In this document: piece after piece, positions 9,485 through 18,310 of the stretch
Numbering within the stretch: the stretch's first letter is position 1
Layout of the letters: every line of letters starts with the position of its first letter
Assembly: GCF_000265385.1 (NCBI RefSeq)
Contig: NC_018013.1
Span: 585,001 to 649,000 of the forward strand
Direction: 5' to 3'
DNA length: 64,000 nt
Source of the DNA: Aequorivita sublithincola DSM 14238
Lineage (GTDB): Bacteria; Bacteroidota; Bacteroidia; Flavobacteriales; Flavobacteriaceae
Position numbers and translations under genes: made by a program
The notes under the pieces: generated by a model
The model's database searches: none
What the model was told of the DNA's origin: nothing
The model's input: the letters and a program-made list of their open reading frames with translations, nothing else

Positions 9485-10521
9485 TCAAAGAAATACCGCC
9501 TCAAATAATTAGACAAATATTTGTCATCTTGCTTATTTTATTAATTGGAAGCCTAATTTTTAGGGAAATGCTTCCTTATCTCACAGGAGTTCTGGGTGCT
9601 GTTACAATTTATGTATTGATGCGTAAATGGATGGCTAATTTAGTTAATAAAAGAAAATGGAATCCATCTCTAGCCGCTACATTCCTGATGCTGGCTTCCT
9701 TCTTCATAATTGTTATTCCTATTGCTGGTATTATTTTAATGCTTACTAATAAAATTGGAACCGCCGTAGAAAATTCAGGTGAAGTGGTGCATGCAGTAAA
9801 GGAGCAGTTAAGCAATATGGAAGACAAAGTGGGTTACGATCTTAGTTCGCAAATTGACCCATCTGCTATTGGCAGCTGGCTAACCGAGAACCTTCAAGGT
9901 TTGGTTGGCGGCACTTTTAATGCTTTCATCGCAATTGGTTTAATGTATTTCATGCTTTACTATATGTTTACAAATCGGAAGGATTTGAGAGATTCATTTA
10001 GAGATTACATTCCAATGAATCGTGAAAACCTTAAAGAAGTGGGTGTTGAAGTTCAAAAAATGGTTCGCTCCAACGCATTGGGAATCCCAATGGTAGGTCT
10101 CGCTCAAGGAATAATCGCACTTATTGGCTTTTTGATTTTTGGAACAGAAGATCCATTTTTCTGGTTTGTTATCGTAACAATATCTAGTATGATTCCTTTC
10201 GTGGGTACATTATTGGGTATTTTGCCCGTATTTATACTAACGCTATCATCTGGAGATACCTTCCAGGCTTGGGGAATTTTGATATATGGCTTTGTAGTTG
10301 TGGGTTCTACTGACAATATTATTCGTCTTTATGTTCTTAAAAAATTGGACGATGTTCATCCGCTTGTTACACTTATAGGTGTTATAGTGGGAGTTCCACT
10401 TTTTGGATTTATTGGTTTAATCTTCGGACCTTTATTAATCAGCCTTTTTATGGTTATTGTAAAAATATATCGAAAAGAATACGGCAAAGAGAATGCTGTT
10501 ACTGGAGAAGAAAAACTATAG
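9481..10521 (+). CDS. AI-2E family transporter (PerM-like)
   Basis: A 346-residue polytopic inner-membrane protein with seven to eight predicted helices. A soluble segment lies between helices 3 and 4 (about residues 90-145). The conserved end region has ISSMIPFVGTLLGILP and then DDVHPLVTLIGVIVGVPLFGFIGLIFGP, diagnostic of the AI-2E/PerM family. Some members export autoinducer-2 or act as Na+/H+ antiporters. The specific cargo here is unknown. ATGA overlap with the VOC gene indicates translational coupling. Confidence 0.9.
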   Translation: MIKEIPPQIIRQIFVILLILLIGSLIFREMLPYLTGVLGAVTIYVLMRKWMANLVNKRKWNPSLAATFLMLASFFIIVIPIAGIILMLTNKIGTAVENSGEVVHAVKEQLSNMEDKVGYDLSSQIDPSAIGSWLTENLQGLVGGTFNAFIAIGLMYFMLYYMFTNRKDLRDSFRDYIPMNRENLKEVGVEVQKMVRSNALGIPMVGLAQGIIALIGFLIFGTEDPFFWFVIVTISSMIPFVGTLLGILPVFILTLSSGDTFQAWGILIYGFVVVGSTDNIIRLYVLKKLDDVHPLVTLIGVIVGVPLFGFIGLIFGPLLISLFMVIVKIYRKEYGKENAVTGEEKL

Positions 10522-10627
10522 CTTCATTATATCTTAAAATTTTATTTATTCTTTTCTGAAATATTTATAACATAATTTTATAAGTATTCACTTTTCTGTT
10601 TCTTACTTTTAAATAAAAACTAAAATT

Positions 10628-11068
10628 ATGCTTTTCGGAAAAAAGAAAGATAAAAAACCTTCAAAAATCGCCTTGATGGACGATAAAATAAACGAAGATT
10701 ACGTTGAAGAAAAAGTAACAAAAATAAAAGACCAAGATGTTGAAATAGTAATGGCAAATGAAGAAGCTATTTCAGAAAAACTGAGCAATGCCAGTCCGTT
10801 ACGAAAATATGCCGAGCTAGGAAAAATTATGTTCGCAATGCTTAAAGATGTAAAAAAAGGAAGTTATAAAACCGTGCCGTGGTTTACAATCGCTTCTATT
10901 GCCGTAGCACTTTTATATGTTTTAAACCCTTTTGATTTGGTTCCAGACTTTATTCCAGGAGTTGGGTATATTGATGATTTGGCCGTACTATCAATAAGTA
11001 TGGGTTGGATAGAAACCGATCTTCATAAATATTTAGATTGGCGTCTCACTGAAACTGAAAAAAGTTAA
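10628..11068 (+). CDS. DUF1232 (YkvA-like) membrane protein
   Basis: A 146-residue protein. The first 85 residues are charged and Lys-rich. The C-terminal DUF1232 core spans about 88-130, with one hydrophobic segment and the signature LNPFDLVPDFIPGVGYIDDLAVLSI. Family members are small membrane-associated proteins of unknown role. The gene converges on folD, and the two coding regions overlap by 4 nt, so no terminator fits between them. Confidence 0.9.
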   Translation: MLFGKKKDKKPSKIALMDDKINEDYVEEKVTKIKDQDVEIVMANEEAISEKLSNASPLRKYAELGKIMFAMLKDVKKGSYKTVPWFTIASIAVALLYVLNPFDLVPDFIPGVGYIDDLAVLSISMGWIETDLHKYLDWRLTETEKS

Positions 11069-11943
11069 ACTTTCCGCTGTTCTCGAGCTAAAAGGGTGTT
11101 CTTAAGAAGCATTGCAATAGTCATTGGACCAACGCCTCCAGGAACAGGTGTTATATATGAAGCTTTTTTACTGACGTTTTCAAAGTCAACGTCGCCCGTA
11201 ATTACATAACCTTTTGGATGGTTTGCATCTTCAACTCTTGTAATTCCAACGTCAATTATTACAACGTCATCTTTAACCATTTCAGCTTTCAAAAAGTTGG
11301 GAACTCCCAATGCCGAAATAATAATATCTGCCTGCGTAGTTATTTGCGCGATATTTTTAGTGTTGCTGTGCGTAAGTGTGACCGTACTATTTCCTGGCCA
11401 ACCTTTACGGCTCATCAAAATACTCATTGGACGGCCAACAATATGACTTCTACCTATAACAACAGTATGTTTCCCTTTTGTATCAACATCATAACGCTGA
11501 AGTAATTCAAGAATTCCGAAAGGCGTAGCAGGAATAAACGTACTCATATCCAAAGCCATTTTTCCGAAGTTTTCTGGGTGAAAACCATCAACATCTTTCG
11601 AAGGATCTACAGTAAGCAATACCTTTTGAGTATCAATTTGCGGAGGTAATGGGAGCTGCACTATGAAACCGTCAATGTTGTCGTCTTCGTTAAGTTCTTT
11701 AATTTTCTTCAACAACTCTAGTTCGCTCGTGGTTTCGGGCATTTTTACTAATGTAGATTCAAAACCAACGCGCTCGCAAGCTCGCACTTTACTTCCAACG
11801 TAGGTGAGACTGGCACCGTCATTTCCCACTATAATCGCGGCAAGATGCGGTACTTTTTCACCAGCTGCTTTCATCTTATCGACTTCGGCTGCGATTTCGT
11901 TTTTAATATCGTTACTTACTTTCTTTCCGTCTAGAATTGTCAT
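11065..11943 (-). CDS. folD: Methylenetetrahydrofolate dehydrogenase / methenyltetrahydrofolate cyclohydrolase
   Basis: Bifunctional cytosolic enzyme of one-carbon metabolism that interconverts 5,10-methylene-THF and 10-formyl-THF. The 292-residue length is normal. The active-site motif YVGSKVRACERVG contains the catalytic Lys52. QLPLP is at 96-100, the NADP-binding segment is VVIGRSHIVGRPMSILM, and PGGVGPMTIAMLL lies near the end. It overlaps DUF1232 at its 3' end. The 5' side begins 11 nt from a heptad repeat array, so any promoter must lie in or beyond that array. Confidence 0.96.
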   Translation of the reverse strand: MTILDGKKVSNDIKNEIAAEVDKMKAAGEKVPHLAAIIVGNDGASLTYVGSKVRACERVGFESTLVKMPETTSELELLKKIKELNEDDNIDGFIVQLPLPPQIDTQKVLLTVDPSKDVDGFHPENFGKMALDMSTFIPATPFGILELLQRYDVDTKGKHTVVIGRSHIVGRPMSILMSRKGWPGNSTVTLTHSNTKNIAQITTQADIIISALGVPNFLKAEMVKDDVVIIDVGITRVEDANHPKGYVITGDVDFENVSKKASYITPVPGGVGPMTIAMLLKNTLLAREQRKV

Positions 11944-11954
11944 ATTTTTAGTTT

Positions 11955-12023
11955 TCAGTAGTCAGTGGTCAGTGGTCAGTGGTCAGTGGTCAGTGGTCAG
12001 TGGTCAGTGGTCAGTGGTCAGTT
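11955..12023. repeat. Heptad tandem array (GTCAGTG, about 10 copies)
   Basis: Eight perfect GTCAGTG units (11961-12016) plus edge variants TCAGTA and GTCAGTT. It differs from the 7750-7832 array at one position per unit (GTCAGTA there). It lies between the folD start and the 3' end of a broken four-helix-bundle gene, 10 nt after the latter's stop. Confidence 0.97.
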
Positions 12024-12033
12024 AAAATAAATT

Positions 12034-12405
12034 CTATTCTGGTTTAACACCAAATTTTTGTGGATTTAAAATCATAAAATTGATCAATTTTTCTACTTCG
12101 TCAGTTGCATTTATTAATTCTTTATAGTTTTCATCATTTAATTATTTGCATCTCCAAGCATACTCCAACCACACTTCTTTCTCGGAATTCTCTGCGTCGC
12201 TATCGGAAAGCTTACTTGCATAATGTTTTGGATAAATTCTCTTTCTATAAGATTCTGCTATATTAGCTGAAACACTTCGCGAAGCTCTTCTTATTTGATC
12301 TGTTAATGAATATATTTCTTCTTTCGGAAATGTTTTTGATATTTCAAAAATATTCATCGCAGCATCAACAGATTTTTAATAAGCTAACAAATCTTGAAAT
12401 TTCAT
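12034..12405 (-). pseudogene. Four-helix bundle (23S rRNA intervening-sequence type) protein, two in-frame stops
   Basis: Reading the minus strand from ATG 12405 gives MKFQDLLAY, a TAA stop (12376-12378), then KSVDAAMNIFEISKTFP and onward. A second TAA (12142-12144) follows after AWRCK, then LNDENYKELINATDEVEK, to a final TAG at 12034-12036. All three pieces are in one frame and together make the normal 120-odd residues of the four-helix bundle family (S23/IVP-like). SLTDQIRRASRSVSANIAE is the signature. Each stop is one base from a sensible codon (AAA to TAA; TAT or TAC to TAA). Only the central 71 codons remain as an open frame. It sits between two heptad arrays and a REP-like element. Confidence 0.9.
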
Positions 12406-12437
12406 ATATAAAACAATTATAAATTATTCTATTTGAA

Positions 12438-12463
12438 TAGCGCACGATAAATCGTTAGCCTAC
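12438..12463. repeat. GATAAATCG REP-like element, copy A
   Basis: Twenty-six bases that match 15481-15506 at 21 positions (core CGATAAATCG, end GCCTAC). It lies 35 nt beyond the ffh stop codon. The palindromic outer arms seen in copy B are partly lost here. Confidence 0.7.
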
Positions 12464-12496
12464 TGAACACTGAATACTGGTCACTAAACACTAAAT
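12462..12496. repeat. Degenerate heptad array next to the ffh stop
   Basis: Five 7-bp units ACTGAAC, ACTGAAT, ACTGGTC, ACTAAAC, ACTAAAT. On the ffh sense strand they begin 1 nt after its stop codon. This is a worn relative of the GTCAGTR arrays. Confidence 0.8.
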
Positions 12497-12497
12497 T

Positions 12498-13826
12498 TTA
12501 TCGCATCTTCCCCATTGCCTGCATCATCTTCTTTCCGCCGCCACCTTGCATCATCTTCATCATTTTGCTCATTTGGTCGAACTGTTTTAAAAGTTGATTT
12601 ACTTGCTGAACACTTGTTCCACTACCAGAAGCGATTCGTTTTTTTCGACTTCCGTCAATTACTGCTGGTTGGGCTCTTTCCGTTGGAGTCATTGAGTGAA
12701 TTATGGCTTCAATTCCTTTGAAGGCATCGTCATCAATATCTACATCTTTCAAGGCTTTTCCTGCTCCGGGAATCATTCCCACCAAGTCTTTCATGCTTCC
12801 CATTTTCTTAACCTGTTGAATTTGGCTAAGGAAATCATCAAAACCGAATTGATTTTTAGCAATTTTCTTCTGAATCTTTCTGGCTTCCTCTTCGTCAAAC
12901 TGCTCCTGCGCTCTTTCAACAAGTGAAACAACATCACCCATTCCCAAAATACGGTCTGCCATACGGGCAGGATGGAACACATCAATTGCATCCATCTTTT
13001 CACCAGTACCGATAAATTTGATTGGTTTATCTACAACACTTTTAATAGAGATTGCTGCTCCACCACGAGTATCACCATCTAATTTGGTAAGTACAACTCC
13101 GTCAAAATTTAGCTTTTCGTTGAATGCTTTTGCAGTATTCACAGCATCTTGACCAGTCATTGCATCAACCACAAAAAGTGTTTCTTGTGGGTTGATGGCT
13201 TTGTGTACGTCTGCAATTTCAGCCATCATCGCTTCATCAATTGCAAGACGACCTGCGGTATCCACAATCACAACATTAAAGCCATTTTGTTTGGCGTGTG
13301 CAATAGCGTTCTGTGCAATCGCTACTGGGTTTTTATTTTCAGGTTCGCTGTAAACCTCAACGCCTATTTGGTCTCCAACAACGTGTAATTGGTTGATAGC
13401 AGCGGGACGGTAGATATCACAAGCAACTAAAAGTGGCTTTTTAGATTTTTTTGTTTTAAGGTAATTGGCAAGTTTTCCAGAGAAAGTAGTTTTACCACTA
13501 CCTTGCAAACCAGACATTAAAATAACCGATGGCGTGCCGCTTAAATTAATACCAGCGGTTTCGCCGCCCATTAATTCGGTAAGTTCATCTTTTACCAATT
13601 TCACCATCAATTGGCCAGGTTGAAGCGAAGTCAATACGTTTTGACCTAATGCTTTTTCCTTTACGCTATTGGTAAATTCCTTGGCGGTTTTGAAGTTAAC
13701 ATCGGCATCCAAAAGGGCGCGACGCACTTCTTTTAATGTTTCGGCTACGTTTACTTCGGTGATGCTGCCATGACCTTTCAGTACGTGCAGCGCTTTGTCC
13801 AGCTTATCGCTTAAATTATCGAACAT
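12498..13826 (-). CDS. ffh: Signal recognition particle protein
   Basis: SRP GTPase that binds signal sequences of nascent membrane proteins and delivers ribosomes to FtsY. The 442 residues comprise an N-terminal helical domain and a GTPase with GLQGSGKTT (106-114), DTAGR (189-193) and TKLDGD (247-252). The C-terminal M domain ends in a Met-rich tail (MSKMMKMMQGGGGKKMMQAM). Length and motif order are standard. A -7 element TATCTTTG lies about 60 nt upstream. A degenerate heptad array begins just after the stop. Confidence 0.97.
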   Translation of the reverse strand: MFDNLSDKLDKALHVLKGHGSITEVNVAETLKEVRRALLDADVNFKTAKEFTNSVKEKALGQNVLTSLQPGQLMVKLVKDELTELMGGETAGINLSGTPSVILMSGLQGSGKTTFSGKLANYLKTKKSKKPLLVACDIYRPAAINQLHVVGDQIGVEVYSEPENKNPVAIAQNAIAHAKQNGFNVVIVDTAGRLAIDEAMMAEIADVHKAINPQETLFVVDAMTGQDAVNTAKAFNEKLNFDGVVLTKLDGDTRGGAAISIKSVVDKPIKFIGTGEKMDAIDVFHPARMADRILGMGDVVSLVERAQEQFDEEEARKIQKKIAKNQFGFDDFLSQIQQVKKMGSMKDLVGMIPGAGKALKDVDIDDDAFKGIEAIIHSMTPTERAQPAVIDGSRKKRIASGSGTSVQQVNQLLKQFDQMSKMMKMMQGGGGKKMMQAMGKMR

Positions 13827-13883
13827 ATTCTTGCTTTCTTTTAAGTATTAACCCCTTCGCCTAGGCTTCGGAGTTCGAGGGTG

Positions 13884-13891
13884 CAAAGATA
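13884..13891 (-). promoter_or_regulatory. -7 promoter element of ffh
   Basis: TATCTTTG on the minus strand matches TAnnTTTG and is followed by CACC, as at mdh and queE. No clear -33 box is visible. Confidence 0.55.
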
Positions 13892-14045
13892 AAAAAAACT
13901 AAGGAGTAATCGGTTTCTATTATTGGTCTTCCGTCCTTAAAAAAACTTCAACTTTCACAAATTTTTCTTAAATCAGATTTTGGAAGGTTTCTACAGCAAA
14001 TAAAATTATAATGGTTTTGGTATATTGCCAACTCGAAAGATTTAT

Positions 14046-15362
14046 ATGATAAAAGAAAAATTACTCTCCCCTTTTCAAAAATTCGTCAACCTTCAAAGTT
14101 CCAGTGGAATTTTGCTACTGGCAACAACAATCATTGCTTTAGTATGGGCCAATTCAGCGCTTTCAGAAAGTTATGAATCTTTTTGGAATTATGAAATTGG
14201 TTTCGTTACAGATAGTTTTGAACTCGTAAAACCACTTATTTTATGGGTAAATGATGGATTGATGGCTATTTTCTTTTTCTTAATCGGTCTCGAAATAAAA
14301 AGAGAGTTTTTAATTGGCGAACTAAATTCTACAAAAAAAATTATGTTTCCGCTCTTTGGAGCGATTGGAGGTATCGCAATTCCGGTTCTTTTATATGTTG
14401 TTCTGAATCAAAATCCCGAAACGCTGAAAGGTTGGGGAATTCCGATGGCAACAGATATTGCCTTTTCGCTTGCCATCCTAAATGTATTGGGGAATAGAGT
14501 GCCTTTAAGTTTAAAGATTTTTCTAACTGCGTTTGCTATTGTAGATGATTTGGGTGCCGTTCTCGTAATTGCAATTTTTTATAGCGGTAGCTTGAATTTT
14601 GTATTATTAGGAGCTGCTTTGGTTCTTTTGGCTATTATCTATTTCTTGAGTTACAAAGGTTTGTATTTCGAATTTTTAACAATCATTGTCGGTTTTGTAG
14701 TTTGGCTATTATTTTTGAAAGCGGGATTACACCCTACCTTGGCAGGAATCCTAATGGCATTTGCAATTCCTGTTAGGCAAAAAATACACACTCATGAATT
14801 TACGAACCAACTAGAAAGTATTGTAGGTAATATAAAAGAAAGCACCATTCTTCAAAAACCAATGCTTTCTTCTGAACAACTAGAATTAATAGACGATTTG
14901 GAGGATTGGTCTGACAAATATCGTTCGCCCTTGCAACATTTGGAGCATAAATTACACAATTGGGTAGCCTATTTGGTAATTCCCGTTTTTGCGCTTGCCA
15001 ATGCTGGGGTTGCAATTACCAGCACTGGTTTGGAAACCGCCTTGATTGTAAATATTGTTATCTGTTTAATACTAGGTAAAAGCATCGGAATTTCAGGGAT
15101 AATCTTTTTGGCGCGGAAATTAAAGCTCATTGAAGTTCCTGGAGACATTACCAACAAGCAGATTATAGGTGTTTCATTTTTGGCGGGAATTGGTTTTACT
15201 ATGGCCATTTTTATTGCCAGCCTTGCTTTTAATAGCAGTCCAGAATACATAGATTCTGCAAAGATTGGGATTCTAATTGGTTCCTTTATTTCGGCTATTA
15301 TAGGGTTTACAATCTTAAGATTTAAGACTGTAAAAGGAGGGTTTGATCATTCTAAAAAATAA
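14046..15362 (+). CDS. nhaA: Na+/H+ antiporter NhaA
   Basis: Inner-membrane sodium/proton antiporter for salt and pH homeostasis. From the ATG at 14046 the protein has 438 residues. It has about 12 predicted helices and the family blocks LMAIFFFLIGLEIKREFLIGEL, MATDIAFSLAIL (Asp137) and AFAIVDDLGAVLVIA. The Asp pair at 167-168 corresponds to the ion-binding aspartates. The frame extends to a TTG at 14025, but the ATG 21 nt later fits the family better. A charged loop of about 60 residues lies before the last helices, as in Bacteroidota members. It is divergent from ffh. Confidence 0.95.
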   Translation: MIKEKLLSPFQKFVNLQSSSGILLLATTIIALVWANSALSESYESFWNYEIGFVTDSFELVKPLILWVNDGLMAIFFFLIGLEIKREFLIGELNSTKKIMFPLFGAIGGIAIPVLLYVVLNQNPETLKGWGIPMATDIAFSLAILNVLGNRVPLSLKIFLTAFAIVDDLGAVLVIAIFYSGSLNFVLLGAALVLLAIIYFLSYKGLYFEFLTIIVGFVVWLLFLKAGLHPTLAGILMAFAIPVRQKIHTHEFTNQLESIVGNIKESTILQKPMLSSEQLELIDDLEDWSDKYRSPLQHLEHKLHNWVAYLVIPVFALANAGVAITSTGLETALIVNIVICLILGKSIGISGIIFLARKLKLIEVPGDITNKQIIGVSFLAGIGFTMAIFIASLAFNSSPEYIDSAKIGILIGSFISAIIGFTILRFKTVKGGFDHSKK

Positions 15363-15480
15363 ATTTTCAAAAGGAAAGTTTTTAAAACTGCTTTTTAAAA
15401 TTTCATCAAAACCTAGGCTAGTAAATTGTTCGTCCGAATTTAATCCTTCGTAAACATTTTTACTTCTTGATAATTTAATC

Positions 15481-15506
15481 TGGCGCGCGATAAATCGAGC
15501 GCCTAC
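15481..15506. repeat. GATAAATCG REP-like element, copy B
   Basis: The core GCGCGCGATAAATCGAGCGC is palindromic (GCGC and CGAT pair with ATCG and GCGC around AA). It is followed by CTAC. It lies 4 nt beyond the stop of the S9 peptidase gene, so it may act as its 3' hairpin. Copy A is at 12438-12463. Confidence 0.75.
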
Positions 15507-15510
15507 CAAA

Positions 15511-17643
15511 TTATTTGTTGTTTTCCATCACATAGTTCAAAACCTTCGTCATTAAATGTACGCGATCCTTGCCGCGAACGTTGTGTTCGTGCATTGGGTA
15601 GATGAAAAAATCCATTTGCTTTTCATTTTCTACAAAAGATTTTATTAATGACAAATCGTGCTGCATAACTACCACAGGATCTATCGAGCCGTGGATTGTT
15701 AAAAGTTTTCCTGTTAGATTTTGTGTTTTGTTTAGAAGACTTGAAGCTTCATAGCCTGCTGGGTTTTGTTCTGGTGTGTCCATATAGCGTTCGCCGTACA
15801 TTATTTCATAATATTTCCAGTCCGTGACTGGTCCGCCAGCAACACCAGTTGTAAAAACACCTGGATTGCGCAACATCATTGAAACCGTCATAAAACCACC
15901 AAAACTCCAACCGTGGATTGCCAAACGATCTGCATCCACATACGGAAGCGATTTTAAATAATCTGCACCAACCAATTGATCTTTTAATTCTTCAGTACCC
16001 ACTTGTCTGTGAATAACGCTTTCAAAAGCGAAACCTCGGTTTGCGGAACCTCTTCCATCTAAAGTGAAAACAAGATAACCTTGTTCCGCCATCCATTTCA
16101 TCCAAAGTGACTCACCATCGTTCCAAGAGTTTGTAATTAATTGAGCGTGCGGACCGCCATAAACATAAACCAAAACAGGATATTTCTTTTTGGGGTCGAA
16201 ATTGGAAGGTTTTATAAGACGTGTGTAAAGATCAAAGCCATCGTGAGACTTTAGTTTTCCAATTTCCGTAGTTCCAATTTTATAATCAGCCATTGGGTTT
16301 TCAGCTTTTATAAAAGTTTGAACGGTTTTGCCTTTGTTGTCCAATATCTGTGCAACGCCGGGTGTTTCGTGGTTTGAATATTGGTCAAAAATATATTTTC
16401 CATTGGAAGAAATACTGGCATTGTGCGTTCCGCTAGTTTCGGTTAAACAAGTTTGTTTTCCGTTAGAAATATTCACCGCATATAATTTTGTATCTAAAGG
16501 AGAATCTCCTGTTCCTGTGAAATAAATTTCCGTTCCTTTTGGGTTGTTGCCTACTATTTCTTCAGCAACCCATTTATTATTTGTCAATTGCTTCACAATT
16601 CCTTTTGAAGTATTGCACAAATAAAAATTCATAAATCCATCTTTTTCACTCATCCAAATAAAGTCTTCTGAAGAATCTGAATAAAAATAGGCAGGATGTT
16701 CTGGCTCGGCCCATTTGTCGTTTTTTTCTTCAAGAATTGTGCGAACCAATTTTCCTGTTGAAGCATCAAAAAGCTGCAGTTTTATGTGGTTTTGGTCGCG
16801 GTTTAATTCTGCGATAACAACATTCTTTTCATCTGGAGTCCAAGAAAGATTGGTCAAATAGTCATCTGCATTTCCAGTGGGAGAAATAAAAACAGTTTTT
16901 TGGGTTGCTAAATTATAGATTCCCACTTTTGGACGCTCGCTTTTCTGCCCCGCCATTGGGTATTTTATGGAATTCAATTCACCTGGAGTAGGATTGATGT
17001 TTAAAAGCGGATAATCTGCAACATCGGTTTCATCTTTTTGATAAAAGGCAAGCAAGTTTCCTTTTGGTGACCAAAAAATACCGTTGGTTATTCCAAATTC
17101 ACTTCGCGCAATGGCTTGACCAGAAACGATGTTCTTATCAGTATTATTAGTAACAGCGACAGTCATACCATCCGTTTTTTGAATGTAAAGATTGTTATCA
17201 ATGGTATAAGCTACGTTTCCAGTTTCATTTTGAAGTGTACTATTTTCTGCGGAATCGTTTAATTTTAAAACTAATTCACCCTTTTTCAAAATGTAATTAT
17301 ATAGAAAATAGGAATTGTTATCAACCAGATAAAAAGCCTCGCTATTTTTCCAAACCATTCCAGAAAACCGCTTTAAATCAGAATTTAAAGTTTGGTTTAC
17401 TTCGGAAATTGAAAGTGTTTCTAACTGCTTCTTACTTTCAGCAGAACCTTTTTTCAGTATTGAACCTTTTTCAAGATAGGTGTAAGAATCTGTTTCAGGA
17501 ATCCATTGAAAACCTTGTATGCGTTCGGGATAAAATTTTCCGTATTGCTCTAATACGGCATCCTTTAAGGTTAGTTCTTTTTGTTGCGCGGTAACATTTA
17601 CAAAGAATAAAAGGGAGAAAAGCGCTGCGAAATAATTTTTCAT
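15511..17643 (-). CDS. Exported S9 prolyl peptidase (dipeptidyl peptidase IV / prolyl tripeptidyl peptidase family)
   Basis: A 710-residue serine peptidase with a signal peptide (about 1-20, VNVTAQ). An N-terminal eight-bladed beta-propeller domain (DPPIV_N) extends to about residue 455, followed by an alpha/beta-hydrolase domain. The catalytic triad is Ser580 in HGWSFGGFMT, Asp655 in GSIDPVV and His687 in YPMHEHNV. The propeller glutamate that binds the substrate N-terminus is likely Glu205 in YQKDETDVADY. Such enzymes remove Xaa-Pro or Xaa-Yaa-Pro from oligopeptides in the periplasm. Sequence alone does not separate DPP IV from prolyl tripeptidyl peptidase. It fits the many other exported peptidases of this window. 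Confidence 0.93.
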   Translation of the reverse strand: MKNYFAALFSLLFFVNVTAQQKELTLKDAVLEQYGKFYPERIQGFQWIPETDSYTYLEKGSILKKGSAESKKQLETLSISEVNQTLNSDLKRFSGMVWKNSEAFYLVDNNSYFLYNYILKKGELVLKLNDSAENSTLQNETGNVAYTIDNNLYIQKTDGMTVAVTNNTDKNIVSGQAIARSEFGITNGIFWSPKGNLLAFYQKDETDVADYPLLNINPTPGELNSIKYPMAGQKSERPKVGIYNLATQKTVFISPTGNADDYLTNLSWTPDEKNVVIAELNRDQNHIKLQLFDASTGKLVRTILEEKNDKWAEPEHPAYFYSDSSEDFIWMSEKDGFMNFYLCNTSKGIVKQLTNNKWVAEEIVGNNPKGTEIYFTGTGDSPLDTKLYAVNISNGKQTCLTETSGTHNASISSNGKYIFDQYSNHETPGVAQILDNKGKTVQTFIKAENPMADYKIGTTEIGKLKSHDGFDLYTRLIKPSNFDPKKKYPVLVYVYGGPHAQLITNSWNDGESLWMKWMAEQGYLVFTLDGRGSANRGFAFESVIHRQVGTEELKDQLVGADYLKSLPYVDADRLAIHGWSFGGFMTVSMMLRNPGVFTTGVAGGPVTDWKYYEIMYGERYMDTPEQNPAGYEASSLLNKTQNLTGKLLTIHGSIDPVVVMQHDLSLIKSFVENEKQMDFFIYPMHEHNVRGKDRVHLMTKVLNYVMENNK

Positions 17644-17845
17644 TGAAGTAATTTTTAGAATTGAAAATACAAAATTTTCAAAATGAAGTTTAGGTTATAT
17701 TGAAACGGAAAAGTTATTTACAAAGCTACATTTAGCATTGAAAAACAACTTTTTATTTACAGGGAACTAAGATAAAAAACCTTTAGTATCTTTAAAACCC
17801 AAGTTTGAATTATTTAAGAAACCACCAAGAAACATTATATTTCCT

Positions 17846-18310
17846 ATGCTCACACTATTAAGAACCGCTTCCAACAACGAAGATTTCAAAACCCTCGTAA
17901 AACAATTGGACGCAGATCTTGCCATTCGCGATGCTGACGATCATCCGTTTTACGACCAATTCAATAAAATTGACACTATAAAATATGTCGTGGTTGCTTT
18001 TGACGAAAACGATTTGCCCGTTGGCTGCGGCGCCATCAAACAATTTGAACCAAAAGTGATGGAAGTGAAACGAATGTTTGATCCCATACAAGAACGCGGA
18101 AAAGGAATTGCAGGTCAAATTTTGAGAGAATTGGAAACTTGGGCAACGGAACTTAGCAACACAAAATGTATTCTGGAAACAGGCATTAAACAACCAGAGG
18201 CCATTTCGCTTTATAAAAAAAGTGGTTATAGATTCACGGAAAACTATGGGCAATATGCTGGCGTAGAAAAGAGTGTTTGTTTTGGAAAATTACTCAATAA
18301 GAATAATTAG
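17846..18310 (+). CDS. GNAT family N-acetyltransferase
   Basis: A 154-residue single GNAT domain. Motif A with the acetyl-CoA loop is EVKRMFDPIQERGKGIAGQIL, motif B region is ILETGIKQPEAISLYKKSGY, and a final strand follows. The substrate is unknown. A -7-like TATCTTTA (17787-17794) lies 51 nt upstream. The next gene starts on the base after this stop codon, so the pair is probably co-transcribed. Confidence 0.9.
   Translation: MLTLLRTASNNEDFKTLVKQLDADLAIRDADDHPFYDQFNKIDTIKYVVVAFDENDLPVGCGAIKQFEPKVMEVKRMFDPIQERGKGIAGQILRELETWATELSNTKCILETGIKQPEAISLYKKSGYRFTENYGQYAGVEKSVCFGKLLNKNN

Noticed and set aside
14025..14045. TTG start seven codons upstream for nhaA
   Set aside because: The ATG at 14046 gives a normal NhaA N-terminus and there is no need for a rare start.
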